Shown piece by piece: positions 1 through 5,590 of a stretch of DNA of 13,488 nucleotides; the first letter of the stretch is position 1, and each line of letters opens with the position of its first letter. The stretch comes from an uncultured Clostridia bacterium (lineage in GTDB: Bacteria > Bacillota > Clostridia > TANB77 > CAG-508). The position numbers and the translations under genes are program-made. The DNA is taken from positions 1 to 13,488 of the forward strand of contig CAOSZT010000051.1 in the NCBI GenBank assembly GCA_948528155.1. The letters are read 5' to 3'. Under the pieces are notes generated by a model, which had not been told where the DNA came from, ran no database searches, and worked only from the letters and a program-made list of their open reading frames with translations.

Positions 1-2
1 AA

Positions 3-686
3 AAAGGCAGAAATCAAGACATCAATGTTAATGAAATGGGCAATTATAGAGAAATCAAGAAACAACTAGCTAAAAAAGAGCAAAAACTTGAAAAAGCAAA
101 TACACAAACGAAAAAAATTGATAATTCTAGTAAAGATATAAATACAATATTAGATAATTTAAAGCCTACTTTAATGAATAAAAATAATATGATTATTTCA
201 AGTGAGAATGTCCAGAAAATCAGAAATTATACAGAAGATGTAAAAGATATAACCCAGACAGTTAGATGTGTAAATGACTTAAATATAGCTATTAAAGACT
301 TTGAACATTCTGCTTTTGAAATAGAAAAGGAAAATCGTTCACTTAAATATGAAATAGAACTAAAAGATAATGAAATTGGCAGTTTGAAAAAGGAACTATC
401 TACTAAAGACAAGATTATAGGTAGATTACAAGCTGAAAAAGAAAAACTAAAACAAGAATTACAGAAATTCAAAGGCTTTTGGCATAGCATTGTGAGTCAT
501 TTTTACAAAAGAATTTGCTATGATAAAGATAATAACTATAAAATTGTTAGTGATGATTTATATAAAAATGGCATATTTAACAACAATGATAATGAAATTG
601 CAAATAATATTGCTAGAAAAGTAATTATACCAGATAAAAATAAGCAAAATAAGAATAAAAAGAGAAATAATGATACAAGATTTTAA
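3..686 (+). CDS. MobV/Pre-type mobilization protein, C-terminal part (truncated by window edge)
   Basis: The reading frame is open to the left edge, so the ATG at 36 is probably internal and the relaxase domain lies outside the window. What is visible is a long, charged, Lys/Glu-rich coiled coil (roughly residues 90-150 counted from that Met), then a conserved-looking block containing FWHSIV, YKIVSDDLYKNGIF and ANNIARKV, and a basic Asn/Lys-rich tail ending NNDTRF. This arrangement is what I recognise from the C termini of Firmicutes plasmid recombination/mobilization (Pre/Mob, MobV) proteins. These nick oriT and lead single-stranded DNA transfer using a helper conjugation system. The catalytic motifs cannot be checked here. 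The next gene begins 15 bases after the stop, behind an AGGAGG at 688-693, so the two are likely co-transcribed. Family assignment is fairly confident; activity is not assessable. Confidence 0.72.
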   Translation, partial: KGRNQDINVNEMGNYREIKKQLAKKEQKLEKANTQTKKIDNSSKDINTILDNLKPTLMNKNNMIISSENVQKIRNYTEDVKDITQTVRCVNDLNIAIKDFEHSAFEIEKENRSLKYEIELKDNEIGSLKKELSTKDKIIGRLQAEKEKLKQELQKFKGFWHSIVSHFYKRICYDKDNNYKIVSDDLYKNGIFNNNDNEIANNIARKVIIPDKNKQNKNKKRNNDTRF

Positions 687-701
687 AAGGAGGAAAATGT
701 T

Positions 702-998
702 ATGGAAGAAGATAAAGTAAAAAATGTAATAAATGTAATCAAAAATATGAATACAAAAGATAAATTAAGATTAGGTATATGCTTAACTACAAGTAATTGG
801 GCTAATATTTTATACAACAAAACTGAAATGTATGAAAAATTTGATACTATGCTAAAAGAAGTTGATGAAGAATATAGAACAACCCTAATAAATTTTGCTA
901 AATACAAGATTGTAATGTTTACAATGGCTAAAATTATGGAAATGAAGCAAGTTGATAGAAACAAAGTTACTCTATATTTATTTAATAGTATAAAATAA
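702..998 (+). CDS. Conserved 98-aa protein of unknown function (paralogue of 4229-4576)
   Basis: I do not recognise a named family. The ATG is preceded by AGGAGG at 688-693 with normal spacing, and the gene follows the mobilization gene by 15 bases, so it is probably in the same operon. The protein looks all-helical and soluble: KVKNVINVIKNM, then KLRLGICL, NKTEMYEKFDTMLKEV, EEYRTTLINFAKY and a C-terminal KVTLYLFNSIK. It has no signal peptide, metal ligands or recognisable catalytic motif. The gene at 4229-4576 encodes a clear paralogue sharing KLRL.IC, YNKTEMY, EYRTT..NFA and LYLFNSI. The two copies bracket the 75-aa gene and the first recombinase cassette. A role in the mobile element (regulation, maintenance or accessory to mobilization) is inferred only from this neighbourhood. 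Confidence 0.8.
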   Translation: MEEDKVKNVINVIKNMNTKDKLRLGICLTTSNWANILYNKTEMYEKFDTMLKEVDEEYRTTLINFAKYKIVMFTMAKIMEMKQVDRNKVTLYLFNSIK

Positions 999-1016
999 TA
1001 TTTTATGTAAAATATT
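997..1016 (+). terminator. Weak AT-only hairpin after the mob operon
   Basis: Arms AATATTTTA and TAAAATATT are a perfect 9-bp inverted repeat with a 2-base spacer. It overlaps the stop codon of the preceding gene and is followed by GCTTTT. The stem has no GC pairs and the T run is short, so it would be at best a weak terminator. Confidence 0.35.
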
Positions 1017-1043
1017 GCTTTTAAAGTATAAATACAGTATAAT
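1015..1043 (+). promoter_or_regulatory. Candidate promoter for the 75-aa gene
   Basis: TTGCTT (1015-1020) and a perfect TATAAT (1038-1043) are separated by 17 bases. The -10 is consensus and the -35 weak. The predicted start near 1050 would give a leader of about 100 bases containing the two hairpins described next. Confidence 0.45.
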
Positions 1044-1057
1044 AAATATAGATATAT

Positions 1058-1144
1058 TGTACTTTACATAGCAAAGTACAGAAGAAATTAATCATTTTTT
1101 CTGGAGGGGCTATGTAAAACCTCCAGAAGAATAATTTAAGGAGG
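1058..1144 (+). promoter_or_regulatory. Structured leader of the 75-aa gene with possible SD-masking switch
   Basis: Two perfect inverted repeats lie in this leader. The first pairs TGTACTTT (1058-1065) with AAAGTACA (1073-1080). The second pairs TTCTGGAGG (1099-1107) with CCTCCAGAA (1120-1128). The CCTCC of the second (1120-1124) is also complementary to the gene's own ribosome binding site GGAGG (1140-1144), so the two pairings exclude each other. The loop of the second hairpin contains ATG-TAA (1112-1117), a start codon followed directly by a stop, only four bases after a GGAGG. The sequences are visible; the regulatory reading is inference. Confidence 0.4.
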
Positions 1145-1153
1145 ATTACAAAT

Positions 1154-1381
1154 ATGAAAAGCGACAAGATTAAAGTGTGGGCACGGATAGGAGAAATTGC
1201 ATTTTGGTTAAGCAAATTTTTCTATACGGGATGGACAATGCAATATGAACCATTCGAATCAGCTGGTACAACAGCACTGATACTTGATTGCACTTGGGTA
1301 GTGTTTGCATTGATTTTTTCAGAAGCAATAGTAAGGTTAATTGGCTATTTTGCTGAACTTATTGAAAAACAATCAAAATAA
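1154..1381 (+). CDS. Small putative membrane protein, 75 aa, unknown function
   Basis: The ATG follows AAGGAGG (1138-1144) at good spacing. The N terminus is short and basic (MKSDKIKVWARIG), followed by an aromatic-rich amphipathic stretch (about residues 12-28). A strongly hydrophobic segment at about 41-66 (ALILDCTWVVFALIF onwards) can span the membrane, with a charged tail ELIEKQSK. I do not recognise the family. The gene and its leader are visibly less AT-rich than their neighbours and use codons such as CGG and GGG that are rare around it, which suggests separate acquisition. It stands as its own unit, with promoter and leader upstream and an intrinsic terminator 33 bases downstream. Similar tiny membrane proteins are common in mobile elements, but no function can be stated. 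Confidence 0.72.
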   Translation: MKSDKIKVWARIGEIAFWLSKFFYTGWTMQYEPFESAGTTALILDCTWVVFALIFSEAIVRLIGYFAELIEKQSK

Positions 1382-1413
1382 CAATACCAAAGGAATGCTT
1401 TCATTAGTAAGGA

Positions 1414-1436
1414 GGTTTGCGTATGCAAGCCTTTTT
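1414..1436 (+). terminator. Intrinsic terminator after the 75-aa gene
   Basis: GGTTTGC (1414-1420), loop GTAT, GCAAGCC (1425-1431) form a 7-bp stem with one G-T pair, directly followed by TTTTT (1432-1436). Its 5' arm overlaps an AAGGAGG and its loop holds the ATG of a nine-codon frame (see next entry). Confidence 0.72.
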
Positions 1437-1452
1437 GCTATTATATATTTGA
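1423..1452 (+). CDS. Possible nine-codon ORF inside the terminator hairpin
   Basis: AAGGAGG (1409-1415) lies seven bases before an ATG at 1423, opening a frame that reads MQAFLLLYI and stops at TGA 1450-1452. The ribosome site and start codon are part of the terminator stem-loop. A ribosome starting here would melt the hairpin, so this could be a leader peptide that tunes readthrough, or chance. Only the spacing of the signals supports it. Confidence 0.22.
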   Translation: MQAFLLLYI

Positions 1453-1555
1453 TTATAACAGTTTTGTCTTTTTGACTAAAAGCCGAATAGTTTTATACTA
1501 AATTGAATTACATAAAAATTATTTAAAAAATTTGTATGATTTGATTACTTTTTTA

Positions 1556-1583
1556 TTGCAATTTATAAAAATTGTGATATACT
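1556..1583 (+). promoter_or_regulatory. Extended -10 promoter of recombinase cassette 1
   Basis: TTGCAA (1556-1561) and TATACT (1578-1583) are spaced by 16 bases, with the extended -10 TG one base before the hexamer (TGaTATACT). Predicted start is near 1590. Cassette 2 has a matching promoter: the same TTGCAA and a TG-extended -10 at 9310-9338. Confidence 0.62.
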
Positions 1584-1589
1584 TTAATA

Positions 1590-1739
1590 AATTGATTGAT
1601 ATTTGTATCAATCGTTAAGAGAAAAAAGTTGTAGATAACTACGACGTCTGCTCCAGTTTATAGCAACTTACGAACTATAAAGTTTGTAGGTTGTTTTTTA
1701 TATCTAAATTTACAATGTTCTCTTTCCAGAAAGGAGGGC
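1590..1739 (+). promoter_or_regulatory. Leader RNA of cassette 1 (attenuator-like)
   Basis: About 150 untranslated bases lie between the promoter and the 92-aa gene. In order: a hairpin GATTGATA/TATCAATC with loop TTTG (1594-1613); a hairpin GTTGTAG/CTACGAC with loop ATAA and one G-T pair (1628-1645); an unpaired GTCTGCTCCAG region; then the intrinsic terminator at 1664-1699. AAGTTGT (1626-1632) can pair instead with GCAACTT (1663-1669), which is the base of the terminator stem, so a terminator/antiterminator switch is possible. The leader of cassette 2 (9345-9501) has the same plan and shares ACGACGT and GCTCCA. I do not recognise it as a known riboswitch class. An alternative is that these palindromes are DNA sites for the recombinase. 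Confidence 0.5.
1664..1699 (+). terminator. Intrinsic terminator inside leader 1
   Basis: CAACTTACGAACT (1664-1676), loop ATAA, AGTTTGTAGGTTG (1681-1693) pair over 13 bp (two G-T pairs), followed by TTTTTT (1694-1699). It sits 47 bases before the start of the gene it precedes, with no gene immediately upstream. This placement points to premature termination in the leader rather than the end of a transcription unit. Confidence 0.72.
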
Positions 1740-1746
1740 ATTTTTT

Positions 1747-2025
1747 ATGTTTGAGTTTGAAATAGTACAAGAATTAGAGCTAAATTCTGAAATACTAGAA
1801 ATTATTAAAGATTATAACTATACAGTTAAAAATGGCAAAATTAAGCATTTAAAGGCCACTAATTTACAGTTTATTGAACCAACTGAATATTTAATTACAT
1901 ATCCTACTACTCTTACTATACTTGAATATAAAGTAAATGAAATAGCTAATAAGCCATTCTATATTAAAGAACATCAACAAAAGTATAATCTCAAAGAAAT
2001 TAAGCAAATTCTCATAAAATTTTAA
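1747..2025 (+). CDS. Small unknown protein of the recombinase cassette, 92 aa
   Basis: The ATG is preceded by AAGGAGGG (about 1730-1737). The family is unknown to me. The protein is soluble and probably a small beta-rich fold with a C-terminal helix: NGKIKHLKATNLQFIEP in the middle, NLKEIKQILIKF at the end. The 90-aa product at 9509-9781 is a clear paralogue with the matching block NGSIRKLEKTNLTYIEP and a similar terminal helix. Each copy sits directly behind a terminator-bearing leader and directly ahead of a large serine recombinase. Here the recombinase start is only 55 bases downstream, so the two are almost certainly co-transcribed. Candidate roles, all inferred from position, are regulator of the leader or of recombination direction. 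There is no Cys cluster, membrane segment or obvious helix-turn-helix. Confidence 0.78.
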   Translation: MFEFEIVQELELNSEILEIIKDYNYTVKNGKIKHLKATNLQFIEPTEYLITYPTTLTILEYKVNEIANKPFYIKEHQQKYNLKEIKQILIKF

Positions 2026-2080
2026 AACTAGGGGGGACAAAATGCTTATAAGTGAGCTATTAAGTAGAGGAGGTAATTTT

Positions 2081-3886
2081 ATGAGATGTGGAATTTATTT
2101 AAGAGTATCAACAGATGAACAAAGAGATAATGGATATTCTATTGATTCACAGTTACGAATGATAAAAGAATATTGTGAGAAAAACAATTATGATATTGTA
2201 GATGTATACAATGATGCAGGGCATTCTGGAAAAGATTTAATGCGACCAGAAATGCAAAGACTTTTAAAAGATATTAAATCGCACAAAATTGAAGTAATAG
2301 TTGCTATTAAAGTAGATAGATTAACTAGAAATAACTATGATGGATTTTGGCTACTTAATTATTGTGAAGAACATGATGTTAAAATAGAACTTATTTTAGA
2401 GCCTTATGATGTATCTACTGCAAATGGTGAAATGTTCTTTGGAATGAATTTAATATTTGGACAAAGAGAAAGAAAAGAAATTGGAGCAAGAACAAAAAGA
2501 GCAATGGAAGAAATGGCATTAGAAAAAATACATCCAGCAAAAGCACCTTATGGCTATATTAGAAATGTAGAAACAGGTCATTTAGAAGTAGAACCAATTG
2601 AAGCACAAGTTATTAAAGAAATATTTGAACTATGTAAGCAAGGGAATTCAAGTAGAAGAATTGCAACAGTCATGAAAGATAGCAAAGCTTATTTAAAAAC
2701 AGGAAAATGGACAAGTGATAGAATTTATAAAATACTTACTAATTCTATTTATATTGGCGTATTTGAATATGGTAAATATTGTAGAAAACCACAAGATATA
2801 TTAAGAGTAGAAAACTATTGTGAACCAATTATAGATATAGAAACCTGGAATATAACAAGAAAGGTCTTAGAAAGAAATAAACATTCAAACTATGGAGAAC
2901 ATATACATTTATTTACTGGAATTGTAAGATGTCCTACTTGTGGTAAAATACTATCTTCTACAAACTCTTTTAAATATAGTGGAACACCAAAAGAAAAAGT
3001 ATATTATCATTTAACTTGTAAAAATCCTAATTGTAAATCAAAAGGATTACATTATAGTTCAGATAAAATAGAACAAAAATTAGTTAGAGTTTTAAATGAA
3101 TTAACAAGATATATGTATGATATGGATAGTGAAATTATAGTATGTAATTCAACTAAAACAAAAGACATTAAAAATATAGAAAAAGCAATTGAAAAACTAA
3201 AAATGCAAGAGAAAAAGTTAGTAGATTTATATTTGAGTTCAACCTTAAATGTAGAAACAATTAACCATAAAAATGATGTAATTAAAAAAGAAATTGAAAA
3301 CTTGAGTAAGAAAAGAGAACAAATTGATCCAAATAATGATTTTAAAGACTATACCATAGAACTATTAAAAAAGTTAGATTGTAATGTAGAAAATGGCGAA
3401 GTTATATCTAATAACAAAGTTGCATTTACATTTATTTTTAATAGTCTAAAACGAAAAACAAAACAAGAATTAATAAAAAGATTAATTGATTGTATAGAAA
3501 TAAAAAGAAACAAAAATTATGATATTGAAATAGCAAATGTTAAATTTACAGAAGAATTTATTTCCAAAAGTAGCAAATCATATATAAAATATTTATATGG
3601 AATTTTGCAAAATAATAATATTGGATTTGTTTATAAAGAAGCAATTGATAGTACAGAATTAGAAAAATTAAAAGAGGACTATTTTGTATTTTCTGATGAA
3701 AAAATTGGAGAATATTCAAAAGAAGAATTAGAAAAATATGTAGAACTATTGCAAGAGCATTTTTATACAGATGGAGTTATAAATTGCCCATATATTGAAA
3801 ACGGAAATATGATAGATAGTTTAACACTAATACCAAAAAATACAAACAAAAAGGCTAAGAGGAAATCGAATTATGAAGCATCTTAA
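2081..3886 (+). CDS. Large serine recombinase Rec1 (site-specific integrase/excisionase)
   Basis: A 601-aa member of the large serine recombinase family, which cuts and joins DNA through a phosphoserine intermediate to integrate and excise elements. The resolvase-like domain (about 1-145) contains YLRVSTDEQ with the nucleophile Ser10, VDRLTRN (79-84) and RERKEIGARTKR (129-140). The recombinase DNA-binding domain follows (about 150-275), including APYGY. A zinc ribbon has Cys284, Cys287, Cys313 and Cys318, then a coiled coil (about 350-440) and a C-terminal extension of about 120 residues that I do not recognise. I chose the ATG at 2081 because AGAGGAGG (2066-2073) is seven bases away and the N terminus then matches the family. 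An in-frame ATG at 2042, behind GGGGGG, would add 13 residues. The frame is intact and all expected catalytic residues are visible, so it is probably active. Confidence 0.93.
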   Translation: MRCGIYLRVSTDEQRDNGYSIDSQLRMIKEYCEKNNYDIVDVYNDAGHSGKDLMRPEMQRLLKDIKSHKIEVIVAIKVDRLTRNNYDGFWLLNYCEEHDVKIELILEPYDVSTANGEMFFGMNLIFGQRERKEIGARTKRAMEEMALEKIHPAKAPYGYIRNVETGHLEVEPIEAQVIKEIFELCKQGNSSRRIATVMKDSKAYLKTGKWTSDRIYKILTNSIYIGVFEYGKYCRKPQDILRVENYCEPIIDIETWNITRKVLERNKHSNYGEHIHLFTGIVRCPTCGKILSSTNSFKYSGTPKEKVYYHLTCKNPNCKSKGLHYSSDKIEQKLVRVLNELTRYMYDMDSEIIVCNSTKTKDIKNIEKAIEKLKMQEKKLVDLYLSSTLNVETINHKNDVIKKEIENLSKKREQIDPNNDFKDYTIELLKKLDCNVENGEVISNNKVAFTFIFNSLKRKTKQELIKRLIDCIEIKRNKNYDIEIANVKFTEEFISKSSKSYIKYLYGILQNNNIGFVYKEAIDSTELEKLKEDYFVFSDEKIGEYSKEELEKYVELLQEHFYTDGVINCPYIENGNMIDSLTLIPKNTNKKAKRKSNYEAS

Positions 3887-4115
3887 TAAAGAAAATATTA
3901 ACAAAAATCAAGTAGAAACAGTAGAGCAATTTAAAGTACTTTTATATCTAGAAAATACATTTAATCTTGATGAAATAGAATTATATTTATATGATAAAAG
4001 TACTATAAAGTTAATTGATAAAAATAAAGTACAAGCATATTTTAAATATGATAAACAAACTAAAAAAGTACAATTTTACGAAAAAATACATTCAAAAAAT
4101 GAACTAGAAAGATGA
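3873..4115 (+). CDS. 80-aa unknown protein overlapping the end of Rec1
   Basis: The gene starts 14 bases inside the recombinase gene in another frame, behind AAGAGGAAA, so it is probably translationally coupled to it. The product is small, highly charged and soluble: NQVETVEQFKVLLYL, then DEIELYLYDKSTIKLIDKNKVQAYFKY and a Lys-rich end. It looks like a mixed alpha/beta fold. I recognise no family. Its position at the end of a recombinase operon makes it a candidate recombination directionality factor, since such partners of large serine recombinases are small, variable in sequence and often encoded nearby. That is inference from context only. It has no counterpart after Rec2, where the gene is followed by hairpins. 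Confidence 0.68.
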   Translation: MKHLNKENINKNQVETVEQFKVLLYLENTFNLDEIELYLYDKSTIKLIDKNKVQAYFKYDKQTKKVQFYEKIHSKNELER

Positions 4116-4147
4116 GGATTAGAAAAAAAATTTGTCCTAGCAAGCAC

Positions 4148-4172
4148 TGAATTTGGATATACGCCAAATTCA
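4148..4172 (+). repeat. Hairpin after cassette 1
   Basis: TGAATTTGG and CCAAATTCA form a perfect 9-bp stem with a 7-base loop (ATATACG). A second small stem GGGA/TCCC surrounds ACTTCG just downstream (4178-4191). No T run follows, so it is not a classical intrinsic terminator. It may still mark the end of the cassette transcript or shape the leader of the next gene. Confidence 0.45.
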
Positions 4173-4228
4173 AATATGGGAACTTCGTCCCCAATCCCCA
4201 AAATAAAAATGAAAGGAACTAAAAGATT

Positions 4229-4576
4229 ATGAATAATGAAAAAGTAAATTATTTAATTGATATAATAAAAGATATGGATATAGAAAATAAATTAAGACTT
4301 GCAATATGTATGTGCGATAATTACAGCCATACTAATTTAGAATATAACAAAACAGAAATGTATAAATATTTTGATAACTTGCTAAAAGAAATTAATATAG
4401 AATACAGAACAACAACTGTTAATTTTGCGAACTATGCTTACATCATGTTTGCTATATCAAAAGTTATAGAAATGAATTCAATAGAACAAAATAGAGTAGC
4501 ATTATATTTGTTTAATAGTATAAATTATAAAATAAAAAATTGTAAAAGCATTGACACTAAAGAACAAATGTTTTAA
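4229..4576 (+). CDS. 115-aa protein of unknown function (paralogue of 702-998)
   Basis: The ATG follows GAAAGGAAC (about 4211-4219). The sequence matches the 98-aa protein at 702-998 along nearly its full length: KLRLAICM, YNKTEMYKYFDNLLKEI, EYRTTTVNFANYAYIMFAISKVIEM and RVALYLFNSI. An extra Lys-rich tail of about 17 residues follows. The fold is predicted helical and soluble, with no known motif. Divergence between the copies is well beyond a recent duplication, so they were probably acquired separately or duplicated long ago. One copy follows a mobilization gene and this one follows the recombinase cassette, so the family looks tied to mobile elements. The promoter of the following ORF6N gene lies inside its 3' end. 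Confidence 0.78.
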   Translation: MNNEKVNYLIDIIKDMDIENKLRLAICMCDNYSHTNLEYNKTEMYKYFDNLLKEINIEYRTTTVNFANYAYIMFAISKVIEMNSIEQNRVALYLFNSINYKIKNCKSIDTKEQMF

Positions 4577-4579
4577 AAT
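4551..4579 (+). promoter_or_regulatory. Promoter of the ORF6N gene
   Basis: Perfect TTGACA (4551-4556), 17-base spacer and TAAAAT (4574-4579), overlapping the 3' end of the previous gene. The predicted start near 4586 leaves a short leader with AAAAGGA just before the ATG at 4604. Confidence 0.62.
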
Positions 4580-4603
4580 GTATAATGAAAAGGATGTGAA
4601 ATT

Positions 4604-5488
4604 ATGGAAGAGAATAAATTAACAATTCAAAATGAATTATCAAATGAAGATATAAAAAATTTAATATACACAATAAGAGAGAAACAAGTTATGATTGATA
4701 ATGATGTAGCTAGGTTATACCATTATGAAACAAAGAGAATAAATGAGACTGTAAAAAGAAATATTGAACGTTTTCCAGTAGAATTCTGTTTTCAATTAAG
4801 TAATAACGAATATGAATCTTTGAAGTCGCAAATTGCGACTTCAAATACTCGTGGAGGAAAACAGAAATTACCTTACGTTTTTACTGAAAAAGGAATTCTA
4901 ATGTTATCAGGATTGTTAAAAAATGAAATTGCCATTGAAGTAAGTATAAGAATAGTGGAAGCATTTGTAGAAATGAGAAAATTTATATCTTCAAACGGAC
5001 AAGTATTTGAAAGACTAACGAATGTAGAATATAAATTACTAGAACATGACAGAAAATTTGATGAAATCTTTAATCAGTTTCAGTTGGAAGAAAATATCAA
5101 ACAGAGGATATTTTTTGATGGTCAAATATATGATGCATATAGAATCATTGTAGATATTATAAAAAGAGCAAATAACAAGATTTTAATTATAGATAATTAT
5201 ATAGATGACAGTGTTTTGAAAATGTTGGCTAAAAAGAAAAACAATGTAGAAGTTGTTATTTTAACATCTGATAAAAGTAATATTGAAAATTTAGATATTA
5301 AAAAATTTAATAAAGAATATCCTATTCTAAAAGTTGCTAAAACTAATAAATTCCACGATAGATTTATTGTAATAGATAACAAGGAGATGTATCATCTAGG
5401 TGCTTCTATAAAAGATTTAGGTAAAAAATGTTTTGGAATTAACAAAATAGAAGATATGGAAATTATAGAAAAGATTATCAATTTATAA
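4604..5488 (+). CDS. ORF6N-domain DNA-binding protein with PLD-like C-terminal domain
   Basis: 294 aa. Residues about 14-125 are an ORF6N (KilA-N-like) domain, with the usual IREKQVMIDNDVARLYHYETKRINETVKRN start, FPVEFCFQLS, LKSQIATSN and LPYVFTEKGILML blocks. A coiled linker (about 130-165) is followed by FFDGQIYDAYRIIVDIIKRA and a C-terminal alpha/beta domain (about 190-275) with KILIIDNYID and FHDRFIVIDNKEMYHLGASIKDLG. The latter resembles one phospholipase D-type half with H251, R253 and D258 in an HxR..D pattern instead of HxK..D, so nuclease or lipase activity is doubtful. ORF6N proteins are common in phages and mobile elements of Firmicutes and bind DNA; their precise role is unclear. 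The gene has its own near-consensus promoter. A perfect 27-base palindrome lies within the ORF6N coding region. Confidence 0.88.
   Translation: MEENKLTIQNELSNEDIKNLIYTIREKQVMIDNDVARLYHYETKRINETVKRNIERFPVEFCFQLSNNEYESLKSQIATSNTRGGKQKLPYVFTEKGILMLSGLLKNEIAIEVSIRIVEAFVEMRKFISSNGQVFERLTNVEYKLLEHDRKFDEIFNQFQLEENIKQRIFFDGQIYDAYRIIVDIIKRANNKILIIDNYIDDSVLKMLAKKKNNVEVVILTSDKSNIENLDIKKFNKEYPILKVAKTNKFHDRFIVIDNKEMYHLGASIKDLGKKCFGINKIEDMEIIEKIINL
4819..4845 (+). repeat. 27-base perfect palindrome inside the ORF6N gene
   Basis: Two 13-base arms, TTTGAAGTCGCAA and its exact complement, flank a single central A at 4832. It encodes the SLKSQIATSN stretch of the ORF6N domain. It would form a strong hairpin in mRNA or a symmetric protein site in DNA. 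No T run follows, so it is not an intrinsic terminator. Confidence 0.85.
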
Positions 5489-5524
5489 AATCAAAAGTAA
5501 CGAATAATAATTAAATTAATATAG

Positions 5525-5566
5525 TTTTTCAAAATGGTTGAAAAAACATATAAATGAAGATATAAT
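5525..5566 (+). promoter_or_regulatory. Promoter with overlapping inverted repeat, for the tandem GNAT gene
   Basis: TTGAAA (5538-5543) and a perfect TATAAT (5561-5566) are 17 bases apart. An inverted repeat TTTTTCAA (5525-5532) / TTGAAAAA (5538-5545) covers the -35 box and could be an operator. The predicted start is near 5573, leaving about 18 bases of leader with GAAAGG before the ATG at 5591. Confidence 0.6.
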
Positions 5567-5590
5567 AAATGTGAAAGGCAGTGCAAAATT

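Noticed and set aside
4148..4191. Intrinsic terminator after cassette 1
   Set aside because: The stems are good but no T run follows on the plus strand, so I list it only as a hairpin.
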